Part shown: piece after piece, positions 35,425 through 44,891 of the stretch | Position numbering within the stretch: position 1 is the first letter of the stretch | Layout of the letters: each line of letters begins with the position of its first letter | Assembly: GCF_900101835.1 (NCBI RefSeq) | Contig: NZ_FNAF01000001.1 | Location: 248,001 to 312,000 of the forward strand | Reading direction: 5' to 3' | Length of the DNA: 64,000 bases | From: Peptococcus niger | Lineage (GTDB): Bacteria > Bacillota > Peptococcia > Peptococcales > Peptococcaceae | Translations under genes and position numbers: made by a program | The notes under the pieces: generated by a model | Databases searched by the model: none | Seen by the model: only the letters and a program-made list of their open reading frames with translations | Told to the model about the DNA's origin: nothing

Positions 35425-36435
35425 TCAGTTTAAATAATCTTCCTGTTCACTTTTCCCGCTGCGGGTCATTAAATCAAAGGCCGCTTCTTTGACGTCAGCC
35501 TTATCAAAAAGCACGGCATGCATGTGCTCCACAATCGGCATGGAAATCCCGGATGCCTGTGCCCGTTCATAGGCTGCTTTGGTGGTCGGGACCCCTTCCA
35601 CCACCATGCCCATATGGGCCAGTACATCTTCCAAGGTCCGCCCTTCGCCCAACTGAACACCAGCGGTTCTGTTGCGGCTGTGGGAACTGGTGCAGGTAAC
35701 AATCAAGTCGCCAACGCCGGTCAAGCCCAAAAAGGTCAAGGGATTGGCGCCATTTTTGACCCCCAGCCGGGAAATCTCCGCCAAGCCGCGTGTCATCAAT
35801 GCAGCCCGCGCATTATCACCGTAGCCCAAGCCAATGGTCATCCCGATGGCCAGCGCAATAATATTTTTTAAGGCCCCGCCCAATTCTACACCGGTAACAT
35901 CATCTGTGGTATAAAGGCGCAGGTTCTCATTCATCAAGTCTTTTTGCACCTGAGCCGCTAGTCCTTCATCTTTTGCGGCAGCCACCAAGGCCGTAGGCAT
36001 ATTGCGACCTACTTCCTCTGCATGGCTGGGCCCGTAAAGCACCACATAACGACCTTCAACATCGCCTAAGACTTCTGTATAAATGGTTGACAGCCGTTTA
36101 CCGCTGTCAGCTTCCAGGCCTTTGGCCACATTGATGAGTGGCTCGCAACCGGAAAAACGCGCTTTATTGGCTTCTAAAAATGCCCGCTGTGCCTGAGTGG
36201 GCACGGCAATCAATGAATAATCCGCTCCGGCCGTTTGCTCAATGTCCGTTAGAAATTGAATGTTCTCATGTAAGTGAATCCCGGACAGGTAATGGGCATT
36301 CAGGCGGGTTGCCTGCATGGCATCCACTTGCTTGCTGTTCCGCGCCCAGAGCATCACCTGATGGCCATAGCTGGCAAAGCTCTGGGCCAAGGCCGTTCCC
36401 CAGCTTCCGGCACCAAAAATTGCAATGGTCGACAT
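35425..36435 (-). CDS. gpsA: Glycerol-3-phosphate dehydrogenase [NAD(P)+]
   Basis: A 336-residue soluble enzyme producing sn-glycerol-3-phosphate for phospholipids. It has the N-terminal dinucleotide motif IFGAGSWGTALAQ, VNVAKGLE near 105 and the ALKNIIALAIG segment with the catalytic lysine near 190. The ATG seven bases after AAGGGG is used; the longer frame overlaps plsY. The pairing with plsY gives consecutive steps of lipid synthesis. Confidence 0.97.
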   Translation of the reverse strand: MSTIAIFGAGSWGTALAQSFASYGHQVMLWARNSKQVDAMQATRLNAHYLSGIHLHENIQFLTDIEQTAGADYSLIAVPTQAQRAFLEANKARFSGCEPLINVAKGLEADSGKRLSTIYTEVLGDVEGRYVVLYGPSHAEEVGRNMPTALVAAAKDEGLAAQVQKDLMNENLRLYTTDDVTGVELGGALKNIIALAIGMTIGLGYGDNARAALMTRGLAEISRLGVKNGANPLTFLGLTGVGDLIVTCTSSHSRNRTAGVQLGEGRTLEDVLAHMGMVVEGVPTTKAAYERAQASGISMPIVEHMHAVLFDKADVKEAAFDLMTRSGKSEQEDYLN

Positions 36436-36439
36436 GGTC

Positions 36440-37045
36440 TCACCCCTTCTTACCCGGTCTGATTTTATTTTCTGTTCCATTTCTCAAGCGGCGAATATTA
36501 CCGCGATGTTTCCAAATAACAAAGAGAGCGCAGCATGTAAACACCCCAATGACCAAGGGCTGCTCATGGGTTAGGATCAACATCAGCGGACAGAGAATTG
36601 CCGCAGCAATACTGCCGATGGACATATATCCGGTGGTGTAGGCCAAAAGGGCCAGCGTTGTCCCGCAAGCCAAAAAAGACAGGGGGGAGACATACAACAA
36701 AACACCGGCGCCGGTGGCCACCCCTTTGCCGCCGCGAAAATGGACAAAAACGCTCAGGGTATGTGCAATAACCGCAATGGCCGATGCCAAAAGCATCCCC
36801 ATCTCATCCCCCAGGGCGTCACCAATACCGGCGGCCAAAGTGCCCTTGAGAATATCGCCAACTAAGACGACGGCGGCAGCTCGACCACCCAATACACGCA
36901 AAACATTAGTAAAGCCGGCATTCCCACTGCCGACTTTAAAAATATCCACTCCACGTGCTCGACTGACCAGCTGAGCAAAGGGAATCGCCCCTAAAAAATA
37001 GGCAATGACAGCGATAAGTGCAAAAGACAAGAATCCACTCACCAT
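36440..37045 (-). CDS. plsY: Acyl-phosphate glycerol-3-phosphate acyltransferase
   Basis: A 201-residue membrane enzyme with five helices that acylates glycerol-3-phosphate using acyl-phosphate. The three family motifs are SGNAGFTNVLR near 40, HFRGGKGVATGAG near 105 and a late HRGNIRRL near 185. It lies between der and gpsA, so its substrate is made by the next gene. Confidence 0.97.
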   Translation of the reverse strand: MVSGFLSFALIAVIAYFLGAIPFAQLVSRARGVDIFKVGSGNAGFTNVLRVLGGRAAAVVLVGDILKGTLAAGIGDALGDEMGMLLASAIAVIAHTLSVFVHFRGGKGVATGAGVLLYVSPLSFLACGTTLALLAYTTGYMSIGSIAAAILCPLMLILTHEQPLVIGVFTCCALFVIWKHRGNIRRLRNGTENKIRPGKKG

Positions 37046-37046
37046 A

Positions 37047-38363
37047 TCAATCCTCTTTTCGGTTTCTCAACTGCAATCTTAGCGTAGTCCCCTCAAATAC
37101 GAAATAATCTCGAATCCGGTTTTCCAAATACCGCAGATAAGAGAAGTGCATGATCTCCTGGTCGTTCACAAAAAGGGCAAAAGTCGGCGGTGCCACACCG
37201 ATTTGCGTGGCGTAATAGATCTTCAGGCGCTTGCCCTTGTCCGTCGGTGGCGGATTTTTTAAAACCGCTTCGCGGATGATATCGTTCAAAACGCCGGTTG
37301 GCACACGCATAAGGCGATTTTCCACCACCGCATGAACGGTCTCCATAATTTGACCGACCCGTTGCCCGGTCACTGCTGAAACAAAGATCATTGGTGCATA
37401 AGCCAGGAAAAGCAGCTCCCCCTTGAACTTATCCTCCATCTCTTTTTGCGTCTTATGGTCCTTTTCCACCAAGTCCCACTTGTTGACCACCAAGACAATG
37501 CCCTTGCCCTGCTCATGCGCATAGCCGACAATACGCTTATCCTGGTCGGTCAAGCCTTGCGACCCGTCTATAACCATCAAGACCACATCCGACCGGTCAA
37601 CTGCATGGAGCGACCGCACCACACTGTATTTTTCCGTGGCCAATTCAACTTTCTTGCGCCGACGCATGCCGGCTGTATCCACCAGAATATAATTTTCGCC
37701 ATTATACCGAAATGGCGTATCAATGGCATCTCGCGTCGTCCCGGGCACATCGCTGACAATGGAGCGTTCTTCGCCTAAAAGACGATTGCACAAAGACGAT
37801 TTACCGACATTCGGCCGTCCCACAACAGCAATGGAAGACGCATCCACACCTGCAGTCACCGGCGGAGCATCCGGCAGAAGGCTGACCATTAAATCCAGCA
37901 AATCCCCTGTATTCCGCCCGCCCACGGCAGCAATCGGCACCAGGTGCTCAAAGCCCAGGCTATAAAATTCATAGACCGGCATCAAATCCTCAAAATCTTT
38001 CACTTTATTGGCAACCAAAATCACGGTTTTATCACTTTTCCGCAAGATTTGGGCCACTGTCTCATCTTCCTGGGTAACGCCGACAGAAGCATCGACCATA
38101 AAAAGAATTAAGTCCGATTCTTCAATGGCAATTTCCGCCTGTAACCGTACATTTTTTAAAATATGGTCCTTATCGACGGTATCAATGCCACCCGTATCAA
38201 TGAGGGTAAACTGCCGCCCGTTCCATTCACCGTCTTCATAGAGACGGTCCCGGGTGACACCTGCCACGTCTTCAATGATGGCTTTCCGTGTCTGCGTTAG
38301 GCGGTTAAATAATGTTGACTTGCCCACGTTCGGACGGCCAACGATGGCTATAATCGGTTTCAT
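37047..38363 (-). CDS. der: Ribosome-assembly GTPase Der (EngA)
   Basis: A 438-residue double GTPase needed for 50S subunit assembly. The first G domain starts with GRPNVGKSTLFN at residue 8 and has DTGGID; the second has GRPNVGKSSLCN near 182 and DTAGMRRR. The KH-like C-terminal domain ends with RNRKED. It is the second gene after the GCL-like gene and one base from plsY. Confidence 0.98.
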   Translation of the reverse strand: MKPIIAIVGRPNVGKSTLFNRLTQTRKAIIEDVAGVTRDRLYEDGEWNGRQFTLIDTGGIDTVDKDHILKNVRLQAEIAIEESDLILFMVDASVGVTQEDETVAQILRKSDKTVILVANKVKDFEDLMPVYEFYSLGFEHLVPIAAVGGRNTGDLLDLMVSLLPDAPPVTAGVDASSIAVVGRPNVGKSSLCNRLLGEERSIVSDVPGTTRDAIDTPFRYNGENYILVDTAGMRRRKKVELATEKYSVVRSLHAVDRSDVVLMVIDGSQGLTDQDKRIVGYAHEQGKGIVLVVNKWDLVEKDHKTQKEMEDKFKGELLFLAYAPMIFVSAVTGQRVGQIMETVHAVVENRLMRVPTGVLNDIIREAVLKNPPPTDKGKRLKIYYATQIGVAPPTFALFVNDQEIMHFSYLRYLENRIRDYFVFEGTTLRLQLRNRKED

Positions 38364-38383
38364 GTAACCTCCCGATAGACCGC

Positions 38384-39637
38384 TTATTTCCGTCCTGTCA
38401 TAGCGGCAAATTGACGTGCTCCCACATCTTTGGTCCGCACATTTTTAAACAACAGGCTGTTCAGCGGTTGTAAATAGTGTTGTTCCAAGGGCTCTACTGT
38501 CAACGAGACCATAAAGTACAGGTCTTTGACCAAATCAAAAACCGTACCATCGCCAAAGGAGGCGTCCAAGCCCTTGTCAAGGATGTCCCGCTGCATGGCT
38601 TCAATTTGGTCGATTTTATATTGTTCAATCATTTTTTCGAGTGCCGTAATATGGTCCGGGTTGTACAAAAGGCTCTTCACCAGGAGCACATAAGCCATAT
38701 TCAGCGGGTAAGGCACGCTATCAATGTTAGCCAGGGTCAATCCATGGCGACTCACCGTTAAAGAGGGGTGAATCATGCGGTAAACACGCTGTAGGTCTTC
38801 GTCCGTCATCTCACGATCGGCAAAGACATCACCGACGCTGCGATCGTCTGCAACGACAAGGCCCTGCGCATTCCGGACAGAAACAGCCGGCGCAGACCAA
38901 ACAAAGTTAGCATAGTCCTGATATTTAAACGGATCGTTCAAGACCCCCGGAATCGCATAAGACCTTTCGTCCGCCGTCAGCAGGCGGCGCAGGTTGTATA
39001 AAAGTTCCGTGTTCTTTTCACCATTCACCCAGGAAGCATTGTCAAAAAAAGCCGCCAAGGCCGGCTGGACAAGCGCTGCAGATTGGATGCGTTTTTGGAA
39101 ATTATCCACATGCGCATATTGGAGACCGATAGTGGTTTCCGCTCCGGTTGCCAGCGCTTCTAAAAGGTCTCCCTGGCCTGCAGCCCATTGGGCCAGTGCC
39201 TGATATTCCGGGGTGGGGACGATTTCAATGTCCCCGGTAGAACTGACCGGTTGATGACCGGTCGCCAGGAGAATTTGACCGCGACGTTTCAGTTCTTCAA
39301 ACAGGCCTTCAATAAAAGCTAAGTAGGCCCGTTCCAAGTCCTGCACCTGGCTAAATTCCTTAAAGCGCCAATTGACCTGTCCGCCTAACCCAAGCACCAC
39401 ACTTTCGGCGCCATTTTCAGCCCCAACCAGGACATCATCTTCCGTGATGCCCTTCCAGCCATTGTGAATCAGGCGTTCTAAAAGGCTTTTACTACCATTT
39501 TCATCTGAATAATTAACGGCCGTCAAGTCCTTGCTGTTGACCAACAAGTGGCCGAATGATACCCCCAGGGTAAATTCATCATGGGGGCGTTCAAATGATT
39601 TAAGGTTATTTATAATTGTTTGCATTGACATCATCAC
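38384..39637 (-). CDS. Degenerate glutamate-cysteine ligase-like protein (GCS2 fold)
   Basis: A 417-residue protein that aligns by eye with plant-type glutamate-cysteine ligase. Matching points are GGQ near 85, LATGHQPV near 125, DIEIVPTPEYQAL near 135, TTIGLQYAHVD near 170 and AFFDN...GEKN. However, the N-terminal Gly-x-Glu-x-Glu of the family is replaced by LGVSFGH, and the glutamate after GGQ is missing (GGQVNW). The metal-binding glutamates therefore look lost, and glutathione synthesis is unlikely. It overlaps zapA by its start codon. The role is unknown, and the exact ATG among several is uncertain. Confidence 0.65.
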   Translation of the reverse strand: MMMSMQTIINNLKSFERPHDEFTLGVSFGHLLVNSKDLTAVNYSDENGSKSLLERLIHNGWKGITEDDVLVGAENGAESVVLGLGGQVNWRFKEFSQVQDLERAYLAFIEGLFEELKRRGQILLATGHQPVSSTGDIEIVPTPEYQALAQWAAGQGDLLEALATGAETTIGLQYAHVDNFQKRIQSAALVQPALAAFFDNASWVNGEKNTELLYNLRRLLTADERSYAIPGVLNDPFKYQDYANFVWSAPAVSVRNAQGLVVADDRSVGDVFADREMTDEDLQRVYRMIHPSLTVSRHGLTLANIDSVPYPLNMAYVLLVKSLLYNPDHITALEKMIEQYKIDQIEAMQRDILDKGLDASFGDGTVFDLVKDLYFMVSLTVEPLEQHYLQPLNSLLFKNVRTKDVGARQFAAMTGRK

Positions 39638-39903
39638 GTCTCCGTTTCTGTATCCTTATCTGAAAAAGCGTCATCATCCAAAATGTCCGCCAGTTGACGA
39701 TACTCAGCTTCAAGTGCCAGAAGGTCTTCCGTCATATTTAATGCGGCCAACAGCAGTACTTCTTCATAAGCCGAGCGACGATCCTGACCGACCGATTCCA
39801 TTTCTGTATTTAAGCGCTTCACCACAGCATCCACCCGGTCACTAGTCAAGTCGGATTTTAAGCGGATGCTTTTTCCATAAATTGTTTGTGTGGTCTCTTG
39901 CAT
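39634..39903 (-). CDS. zapA: Cell division protein ZapA
   Basis: An 89-residue FtsZ-ring cross-linker. It has an N-terminal beta part (QETTQTIYGKSIRLKSDLT) and a coiled-coil C-terminal helix (RRSAYEEVLLLAALNMTEDLLALEAEYRQL) with an acidic tail. The ATG lies nine bases after AAAGG; upstream frame codons fall before the promoter. It heads a zapA, GCL-like, der, plsY, gpsA transcript. Confidence 0.9.
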   Translation of the reverse strand: MQETTQTIYGKSIRLKSDLTSDRVDAVVKRLNTEMESVGQDRRSAYEEVLLLAALNMTEDLLALEAEYRQLADILDDDAFSDKDTETET

Positions 39904-39940
39904 GCCATTCATCCTTTCATAAAAGGCCGCATATAAACTC

Positions 39941-39949
39941 AGTATACCA
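39941..39949 (-). promoter_or_regulatory. Extended -10 promoter of zapA
   Basis: The minus strand reads TGGTATACT, an extended -10 element, about 35 bases before the zapA start. It is back to back with the rqcH promoter. Confidence 0.6.
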
Positions 39950-40003
39950 CAGCTTGGTTTTAGCGTCATCTTTTTCATAATCATAGGCGATTATGGGTAT
40001 CTG

Positions 40004-40012
40004 TGGTATAAT
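40004..40012 (+). promoter_or_regulatory. Extended -10 promoter of rqcH
   Basis: TGGTATAAT on the plus strand puts the transcript start near 40019. This rules out a start for rqcH at 39993 and fits the GTG at 40038. Confidence 0.65.
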
Positions 40013-40037
40013 GTCTCATCAGCAAGGGAGGGATTAT

Positions 40038-41816
40038 GTGTCCTTAGACGGAATGGCGCTTCGCGCCTTAAGCCAAGAATTACACAGCCGTTTAGCCGGC
40101 GGCCGTGTCGATAAAATTACACAACCGGGCGAACGTGATCTGGTCATCTACATTCGCGTAGCCGGCAAAACAGAGCGGGTCTTGTTTTCCATCAATCCAC
40201 AGAATGCCCGATTGACCTTATCCCAAAAAACAGACCCAGGTTTGCGCGAAGCAACGCTCTTTTGCATGGTATTACGAAAGCACTTGATGAATGCCCAACT
40301 GCTTGCTGTTGCTCAGCAGGGCTACGAACGCATGGTGCACCTGGATTTTACCGGCCGCAACGAAATCGGTGACGAAACACAGCTCACCCTCATTGCCGAA
40401 TTAATGGGCCGCTCCAGCAATATCATCCTGGTCAATTCGGAGGGCCTTATTTTAGATGCCATGCGCCGAGTGGGCAGCGGCACCAACAAATACCGGCAGA
40501 TCCAGCCCGGATTGGCCTACGTTCCGCCGCCAGCGCAAGATAAAAAAGCCATTGATGACCTGGCCGATGGCGACCTCAGCGCCCTTATTTTAGCAAACGA
40601 ATCCAATAAAAATATGCGAAACCTGCTGGTCCAAACTTTGGCCGGCATCGGTCCGCAAACGGCTGAAGACTTGCTCCTAAAATCAAGCATCGATCCGGAC
40701 GGCACCGCTGATTATTTGGGCGCCGTAGATTACGCCCGTTTGGAAGCGGCGGTGGGCAACCTGGCGGCCATGGCCCGCCAGAATAGCTGGACCCCGACCA
40801 TCTTGTGGAATGGCGGAGAGCCGGTTGCTTTCGCCCCCTTCAGCTTAGCGGCAGACGGCGGCTTTAGCGAAAAAAAATACGACAGCATGAGCCAAGCCGT
40901 CGATCTGTTTTATACCTACAAAGTTCGCCACGAGCGTTTTTTACAAAAGCAGGGGAACTTATTGCGCACCGTGCAAAAAGAAACAGAGCGCTGTGAAAAA
41001 AAATTGTCGCTGCAACTGGAAAAATTGGATGAGGCCCAATACGCCGAACGTGACCGCCTCTACGGCGAGCTTTTAACGGCCCAACTCTACCGCTTAAAGC
41101 AAGGCTCTGAAGCCATTGTGCCGAATTTTTACGATCCGGAGCAAGCCAACATCACCATTCCCATGGACCCGACGAAATCGCCCAATGAAAATGCTCAGCG
41201 CTATTTCAAACGCTACAACCGCGCCAAAAGCGGCGCCGAAAAGGCCGCCGTCCAAGCCGAGCAAACGCGCCAGGAAATCGCCTATTTGGCAAGCATCCGT
41301 GAAAGTTTGGACTTGAGCGAGGAATTGGCACAAATCAAAGAAATCCGTTCTGAACTGGAAGATGCCGGTTACTTAAAGCGGCAAGCCCAAAAGAAAGGCA
41401 GCAAAGCAGAAGCGCCGGCACCACCTCTAACCGTCCAGTACAAGGGCTATACCATTATGATCGGCCGCAACAACAAGCAAAATGATCGGTTGACCTTGCG
41501 TACCGCCAACGGCGGCGACCTCTGGCTACATACCAAAGAGATTCATGGCGCACACGTCATCGTCCGCCATCAAAGAGAGGCCTCCTTTCCTGACGACGTG
41601 AAAACCAAGGCAGCAGAATTGGCCGCCTGGTTTTCAAAAGCCCGCTACAGTGCCCAAGTCCCTGTTGACGCCACCTTAAAAAAATACGTTCACAAACCCA
41701 AAGGCGCCAAACCGGGGATGGTAATTTACACCGACCAGGAAACCTTGTACGTCACCCCTGATGAAGGGGCCTTGAAACCACTCCTTACCGCTGCAGAAAA
41801 AGATAAGGAAGCGTAA
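40038..41816 (+). CDS. rqcH: Ribosome quality-control protein RqcH (NFACT family)
   Basis: A 592-residue protein that binds stalled 50S subunits and adds alanine tails to the nascent chain. It has an N-terminal NFACT-N domain (LHSRLAGGRVDKI, then TLIAELMGRSSNIILVN), a central coiled-coil (about 310-445) and the C-terminal NFACT-R domain with GRNNKQNDRLTLR and WLHTKEIHGAHVIV. A GTG start five bases after GGGAGGG is chosen because the promoter lies downstream of the longer frame's ATG. It is the first plus-strand gene of a three-gene run. Confidence 0.95.
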   Translation: MSLDGMALRALSQELHSRLAGGRVDKITQPGERDLVIYIRVAGKTERVLFSINPQNARLTLSQKTDPGLREATLFCMVLRKHLMNAQLLAVAQQGYERMVHLDFTGRNEIGDETQLTLIAELMGRSSNIILVNSEGLILDAMRRVGSGTNKYRQIQPGLAYVPPPAQDKKAIDDLADGDLSALILANESNKNMRNLLVQTLAGIGPQTAEDLLLKSSIDPDGTADYLGAVDYARLEAAVGNLAAMARQNSWTPTILWNGGEPVAFAPFSLAADGGFSEKKYDSMSQAVDLFYTYKVRHERFLQKQGNLLRTVQKETERCEKKLSLQLEKLDEAQYAERDRLYGELLTAQLYRLKQGSEAIVPNFYDPEQANITIPMDPTKSPNENAQRYFKRYNRAKSGAEKAAVQAEQTRQEIAYLASIRESLDLSEELAQIKEIRSELEDAGYLKRQAQKKGSKAEAPAPPLTVQYKGYTIMIGRNNKQNDRLTLRTANGGDLWLHTKEIHGAHVIVRHQREASFPDDVKTKAAELAAWFSKARYSAQVPVDATLKKYVHKPKGAKPGMVIYTDQETLYVTPDEGALKPLLTAAEKDKEA

Positions 41817-41822
41817 TGCCCT

Positions 41823-42302
41823 ATGTATATTGATCTGATTGTGGTGGGCAAATTAAAAGAGCGCCATTGGCGGGAGGCCTGTAGCGAATATGAAAAACGC
41901 CTGTCGCGCTACCACCGTCTTCGCCTGATTGCCGTGGCCGATGAAAAAGACCCACCCGACCAAAGCGCCAAAGCCATTGGCCAAGTTTGCCAAAGGGAAG
42001 GCCTCCGTATTAAAGAAAAAATAGCCCCGCACACTTATGTCATTGCCTTAGCCGTTGACGGTAAGCGCTATTCATCGGAAACATTCGCCCGTCATTTGGC
42101 CGACCTGGACGGCCGCGGACACACCCACCTGACCCTCATCATTGGCGGCAGTCACGGTTTATCCGATGATATTTTACAAATGGCAGATGAGAAGCTTTCC
42201 TTTTCAGACTTCACTTTTCCCCACCAGCTTATGCGGGTAATTTTATTGGAGCAGCTTTATCGTGCCGCCAGGATCAACGCCGGCGAACCCTACCACAAAT
42301 AG
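41823..42302 (+). CDS. rlmH: 23S rRNA pseudouridine-1915 N3-methyltransferase RlmH
   Basis: A 159-residue SPOUT methyltransferase acting on 23S rRNA helix 69. The C-terminal knot shows LIIGGSHGLSDDIL and the final motif HQLMRVILLEQLYRAARINAGEPYHK, split here into its typical halves. It follows rqcH by six bases, so both ribosome-linked genes are probably one transcript. Confidence 0.97.
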   Translation: MYIDLIVVGKLKERHWREACSEYEKRLSRYHRLRLIAVADEKDPPDQSAKAIGQVCQREGLRIKEKIAPHTYVIALAVDGKRYSSETFARHLADLDGRGHTHLTLIIGGSHGLSDDILQMADEKLSFSDFTFPHQLMRVILLEQLYRAARINAGEPYHK

Positions 42303-42316
42303 GAAAGAGGTATTGC

Positions 42317-42967
42317 ATGAAAATAGAAATTTACAGTGATTTTGCCTGCCCCTACTGCTACATCGGCAAACGCCACCTGGAGCAGGCCCTTAAGGAAATG
42401 AACCTGACCGAGAAAACAACCGTCCTCCACCGGGCCTTTATCCTTGACCCCGGGAAAATCAGTCATCCGGAGCGTACCTTTAAAGAGGGCTTAAACCTTC
42501 AAACAGCGGAAGAGCAGAAACGGATCGATGACTTGTTTGCCAGTATTACAAAACTGGCAGCAGAAATCGGTCTTTCCTACCACATGGACGGCATAAAAGA
42601 CATTGCCACAGAAAAGGCACAACGGTTAACCCTCTGGGTTCAGGACCTAGAACCTGCCCTAACCCAGCAAGTAATTGATGCCATATTCCATGCGCATTTT
42701 ATTGACAACCGAGACATTTCCGATACAAGCGTCTTGCTGGATGTCATCAAAGACCTGCCGCTTGACAGCCAGGCCGCTCAAGGCATCTTAGATGACCCGA
42801 AAGCCTATTTGGATCAGCTTTTTGCCGATGATGAAAAGGCCCATGCCCTGGACGTGGATTACATTCCGTATTTTGTGGTGAACGATGACGATCGCATTAG
42901 CGGTGTGGTCAATACAGAAAAGCTGAAAAATATTCTTGCCAGAAATATCTCCTCTTCAGACCAATAG
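42317..42967 (+). CDS. DsbA-family oxidoreductase, FrnE type
   Basis: A 216-residue thioredoxin-fold protein with a CPYC active site at residues 11-14 (FACPYCYIG) and a helical insertion. It ends with a conserved VDYIPYFVVNDDDRISG segment near the cis-proline (IPY). It has no signal peptide, so it acts in the cytoplasm like FrnE/2-hydroxychromene isomerase relatives. It is the last gene of the rqcH-rlmH run. The substrate is unknown. Confidence 0.9.
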   Translation: MKIEIYSDFACPYCYIGKRHLEQALKEMNLTEKTTVLHRAFILDPGKISHPERTFKEGLNLQTAEEQKRIDDLFASITKLAAEIGLSYHMDGIKDIATEKAQRLTLWVQDLEPALTQQVIDAIFHAHFIDNRDISDTSVLLDVIKDLPLDSQAAQGILDDPKAYLDQLFADDEKAHALDVDYIPYFVVNDDDRISGVVNTEKLKNILARNISSSDQ

Positions 42968-42988
42968 CAAAAAATCCGGTCCACAGAT

Positions 42989-43027
42989 TAAAGGCCCCTG
43001 CGAATGCCATTACATTCGCAGGGGCCT
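42989..43027. terminator. Bidirectional terminator between the DsbA-like and DASS genes
   Basis: The 17-bp arms AAAGGCCCCTGCGAATG and its complement flank a CCATTA loop. T-rich tails follow on both strands, though short. It closes two convergent transcripts. Confidence 0.88.
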
Positions 43028-43047
43028 TTATCTTAGGTAAAAACAAA

Positions 43048-44469
43048 CTAGGCGCCTACAAGGAAAGATATCCATAAGTAACCGATGCCGGCAATGCAAA
43101 TAATTTCCACAACAGAAACCCAGAAGCCTGTTGCCCACCATTGCTTTTGGGTCGTATAGCCAGCTGCGTAATAAATCGATGCGGTACCTGTTCCGTAATG
43201 AGTCGTTCCAGGCGATACACAAGTCAATAGGGCAAAAATCATCCCGATGACCAGGGGATCTTGACCAATGGCCACCAACAAACCGACGCAAGGCAAGAAA
43301 AATGCCTGCATGTGCACAAAAAGGCTTGTCAGAAGGTAGTGGACATAAAAATATGCCAACACCAATGCCAGGTAAACCAAGAGAACAGGTTGATCGGCGA
43401 GCAGTGTTTGCAGCAATTCAACCAACCAACTAATCACACCATTTTCGTTCAGATAGGCCGTTATGGCAATGAGCGGCGCCAGCCACAAAAGAATATCCCA
43501 GGCCTTGTACTCTCGCACAATATCCTGATAGGAAACAATCCGGGTCAACAGAAGCGCCACAACGCCCATTAGCGCAACAGTTGCTGCATGCATCTGAATC
43601 AAATTGCCGACGCCCCACAAAATAATCATCACCAAGAAAATCACCGACATCATTTTTTCCTGCACACTGACAGCACCCATCCGCTTCAATTCCTGTTTGG
43701 CAAAGTTCGGAGCAATCTTCATCTCTTCTGCCGTCATATCTGGTTTGTTCATAAAATAAACCACCCACGGCACCGTTACCAAGGTCAGGAGAACCGGCAC
43801 AGCGGCATAGCTAAACCAATCGGTCCAGCTGATCTCAACCTTGAAGCTTTTGGCCAACATTTCCGTTGCCAAGGGGTTCGTAGACATGGCGGTCAAAAAT
43901 AAGGCACCGATGATTAAGTTCAGCTGAAAACTTGCGATAAACAAAAATGTACCGATTTTTTTCTCCGTATGCTTCTCCGGTGAAGACCCCACCGCCTCTG
44001 CCAATGCCTTGGTAATCGGGTACAATATTCCCGCCCCTCTGGCATTAGTATTGGGAACAAAAGGAGCTATCAGGCAATCACAAAAGCTGATGGCATAGAC
44101 CAAGGCCACCGGATGATGACCGGCTTTGGCAATAAACTGATAAGCAATCCGATGCCCTAAAGCTGTATTTTTAAAGCCAATGGCCGCAAAAAAAGCAAAT
44201 AAAACCAGCCAAACTGCCGGATTCGCAAAACCATTCAACAAGTTTTCAATCGGCATGGCGCCACTGACCAAAAGCCCGCAGATTAAAATTAAGGCCAATT
44301 CACCGATGCTGCCCGCAGAAACCAGACAGGCTAAAATAAAGCCGACAAAAAAAGCAAATGTTTTCCAACCTTCAGGAGAAACACCAGCGGGTGGCGTCAA
44401 GAGGGCCATACCAAGGCTAATAAAAATAACGATAAGTAGCCGCGGTAGTTTTATGCTATTTGTCGTCAT
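43048..44469 (-). CDS. DASS-family sodium-coupled carboxylate transporter
   Basis: A 473-residue membrane protein with about 11-12 helices and DASS features: PNTNARGAGILYPI near 138, LTAMSTNPLA near 198 and a late SPGTTHYGTGTASIYYAAGY near 430. The family moves di- and tricarboxylates such as malate, 2-oxoglutarate or tartrate across the membrane. It overlaps the thioesterase gene by 14 bases, so it is co-transcribed with the men genes. Its exact substrate is open. Confidence 0.92.
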   Translation of the reverse strand: MTTNSIKLPRLLIVIFISLGMALLTPPAGVSPEGWKTFAFFVGFILACLVSAGSIGELALILICGLLVSGAMPIENLLNGFANPAVWLVLFAFFAAIGFKNTALGHRIAYQFIAKAGHHPVALVYAISFCDCLIAPFVPNTNARGAGILYPITKALAEAVGSSPEKHTEKKIGTFLFIASFQLNLIIGALFLTAMSTNPLATEMLAKSFKVEISWTDWFSYAAVPVLLTLVTVPWVVYFMNKPDMTAEEMKIAPNFAKQELKRMGAVSVQEKMMSVIFLVMIILWGVGNLIQMHAATVALMGVVALLLTRIVSYQDIVREYKAWDILLWLAPLIAITAYLNENGVISWLVELLQTLLADQPVLLVYLALVLAYFYVHYLLTSLFVHMQAFFLPCVGLLVAIGQDPLVIGMIFALLTCVSPGTTHYGTGTASIYYAAGYTTQKQWWATGFWVSVVEIICIAGIGYLWISFLVGA

Positions 44470-44842
44470 AAGTCATCTTCTTGATGTATATCGTTACGGT
44501 AGAAACATTAAAAAGTTCTTCTGTCGGTAGGATGCACTGCTCCACCCGCCAAACCTGAAGCTTACCGCCAACCGTTTCGGGCATCGCGCGGGTTTCGCAT
44601 TGGCTGCCCATGGGCACTGCTTTTAAATGATGGGATTCAAGACTTGTACCGACAGCTGCATAACCTTCCTGAATAAGCTGTACCGCCCCCATACCGGCCC
44701 CCTGCTCGGCAATAGCGGCAGACAGTCCACCATGGAGAATGCCGTTAATTTGTGTCATATTTTCTTTAACAGTCCATTTCTGAACCGTCAGCTCGCTGCT
44801 GACCTCAGTAAAATGAACACCACATTGTTCAAGAACATTCAT
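44456..44842 (-). CDS. menI: Hotdog-fold PaaI/MenI-like thioesterase
   Basis: A 128-residue hotdog enzyme with the helix motif GILHGGLSAAIAEQGAGMGA and a typical beta strand SLESHHLKAVPMGSQ. DHNA-CoA thioesterase, which frees dihydroxynaphthoate after MenB, is the most likely role because it follows menB and menE in the same operon. General acyl-CoA activity is the alternative. The ATG with GAGGTG is preferred over an overlapping GTG. Confidence 0.82.
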   Translation of the reverse strand: MNVLEQCGVHFTEVSSELTVQKWTVKENMTQINGILHGGLSAAIAEQGAGMGAVQLIQEGYAAVGTSLESHHLKAVPMGSQCETRAMPETVGGKLQVWRVEQCILPTEELFNVSTVTIYIKKMTYDDK

Positions 44843-44891
44843 CACAATCACCTCTCAATCCTACTATTTTTTAATTTACTCCACCAGGAAG

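Noticed and set aside
39993-40037. Earlier ATG start for rqcH
   Set aside because: It lies upstream of the likely transcript start (extended -10 at 40004-40012) and has no ribosome site.
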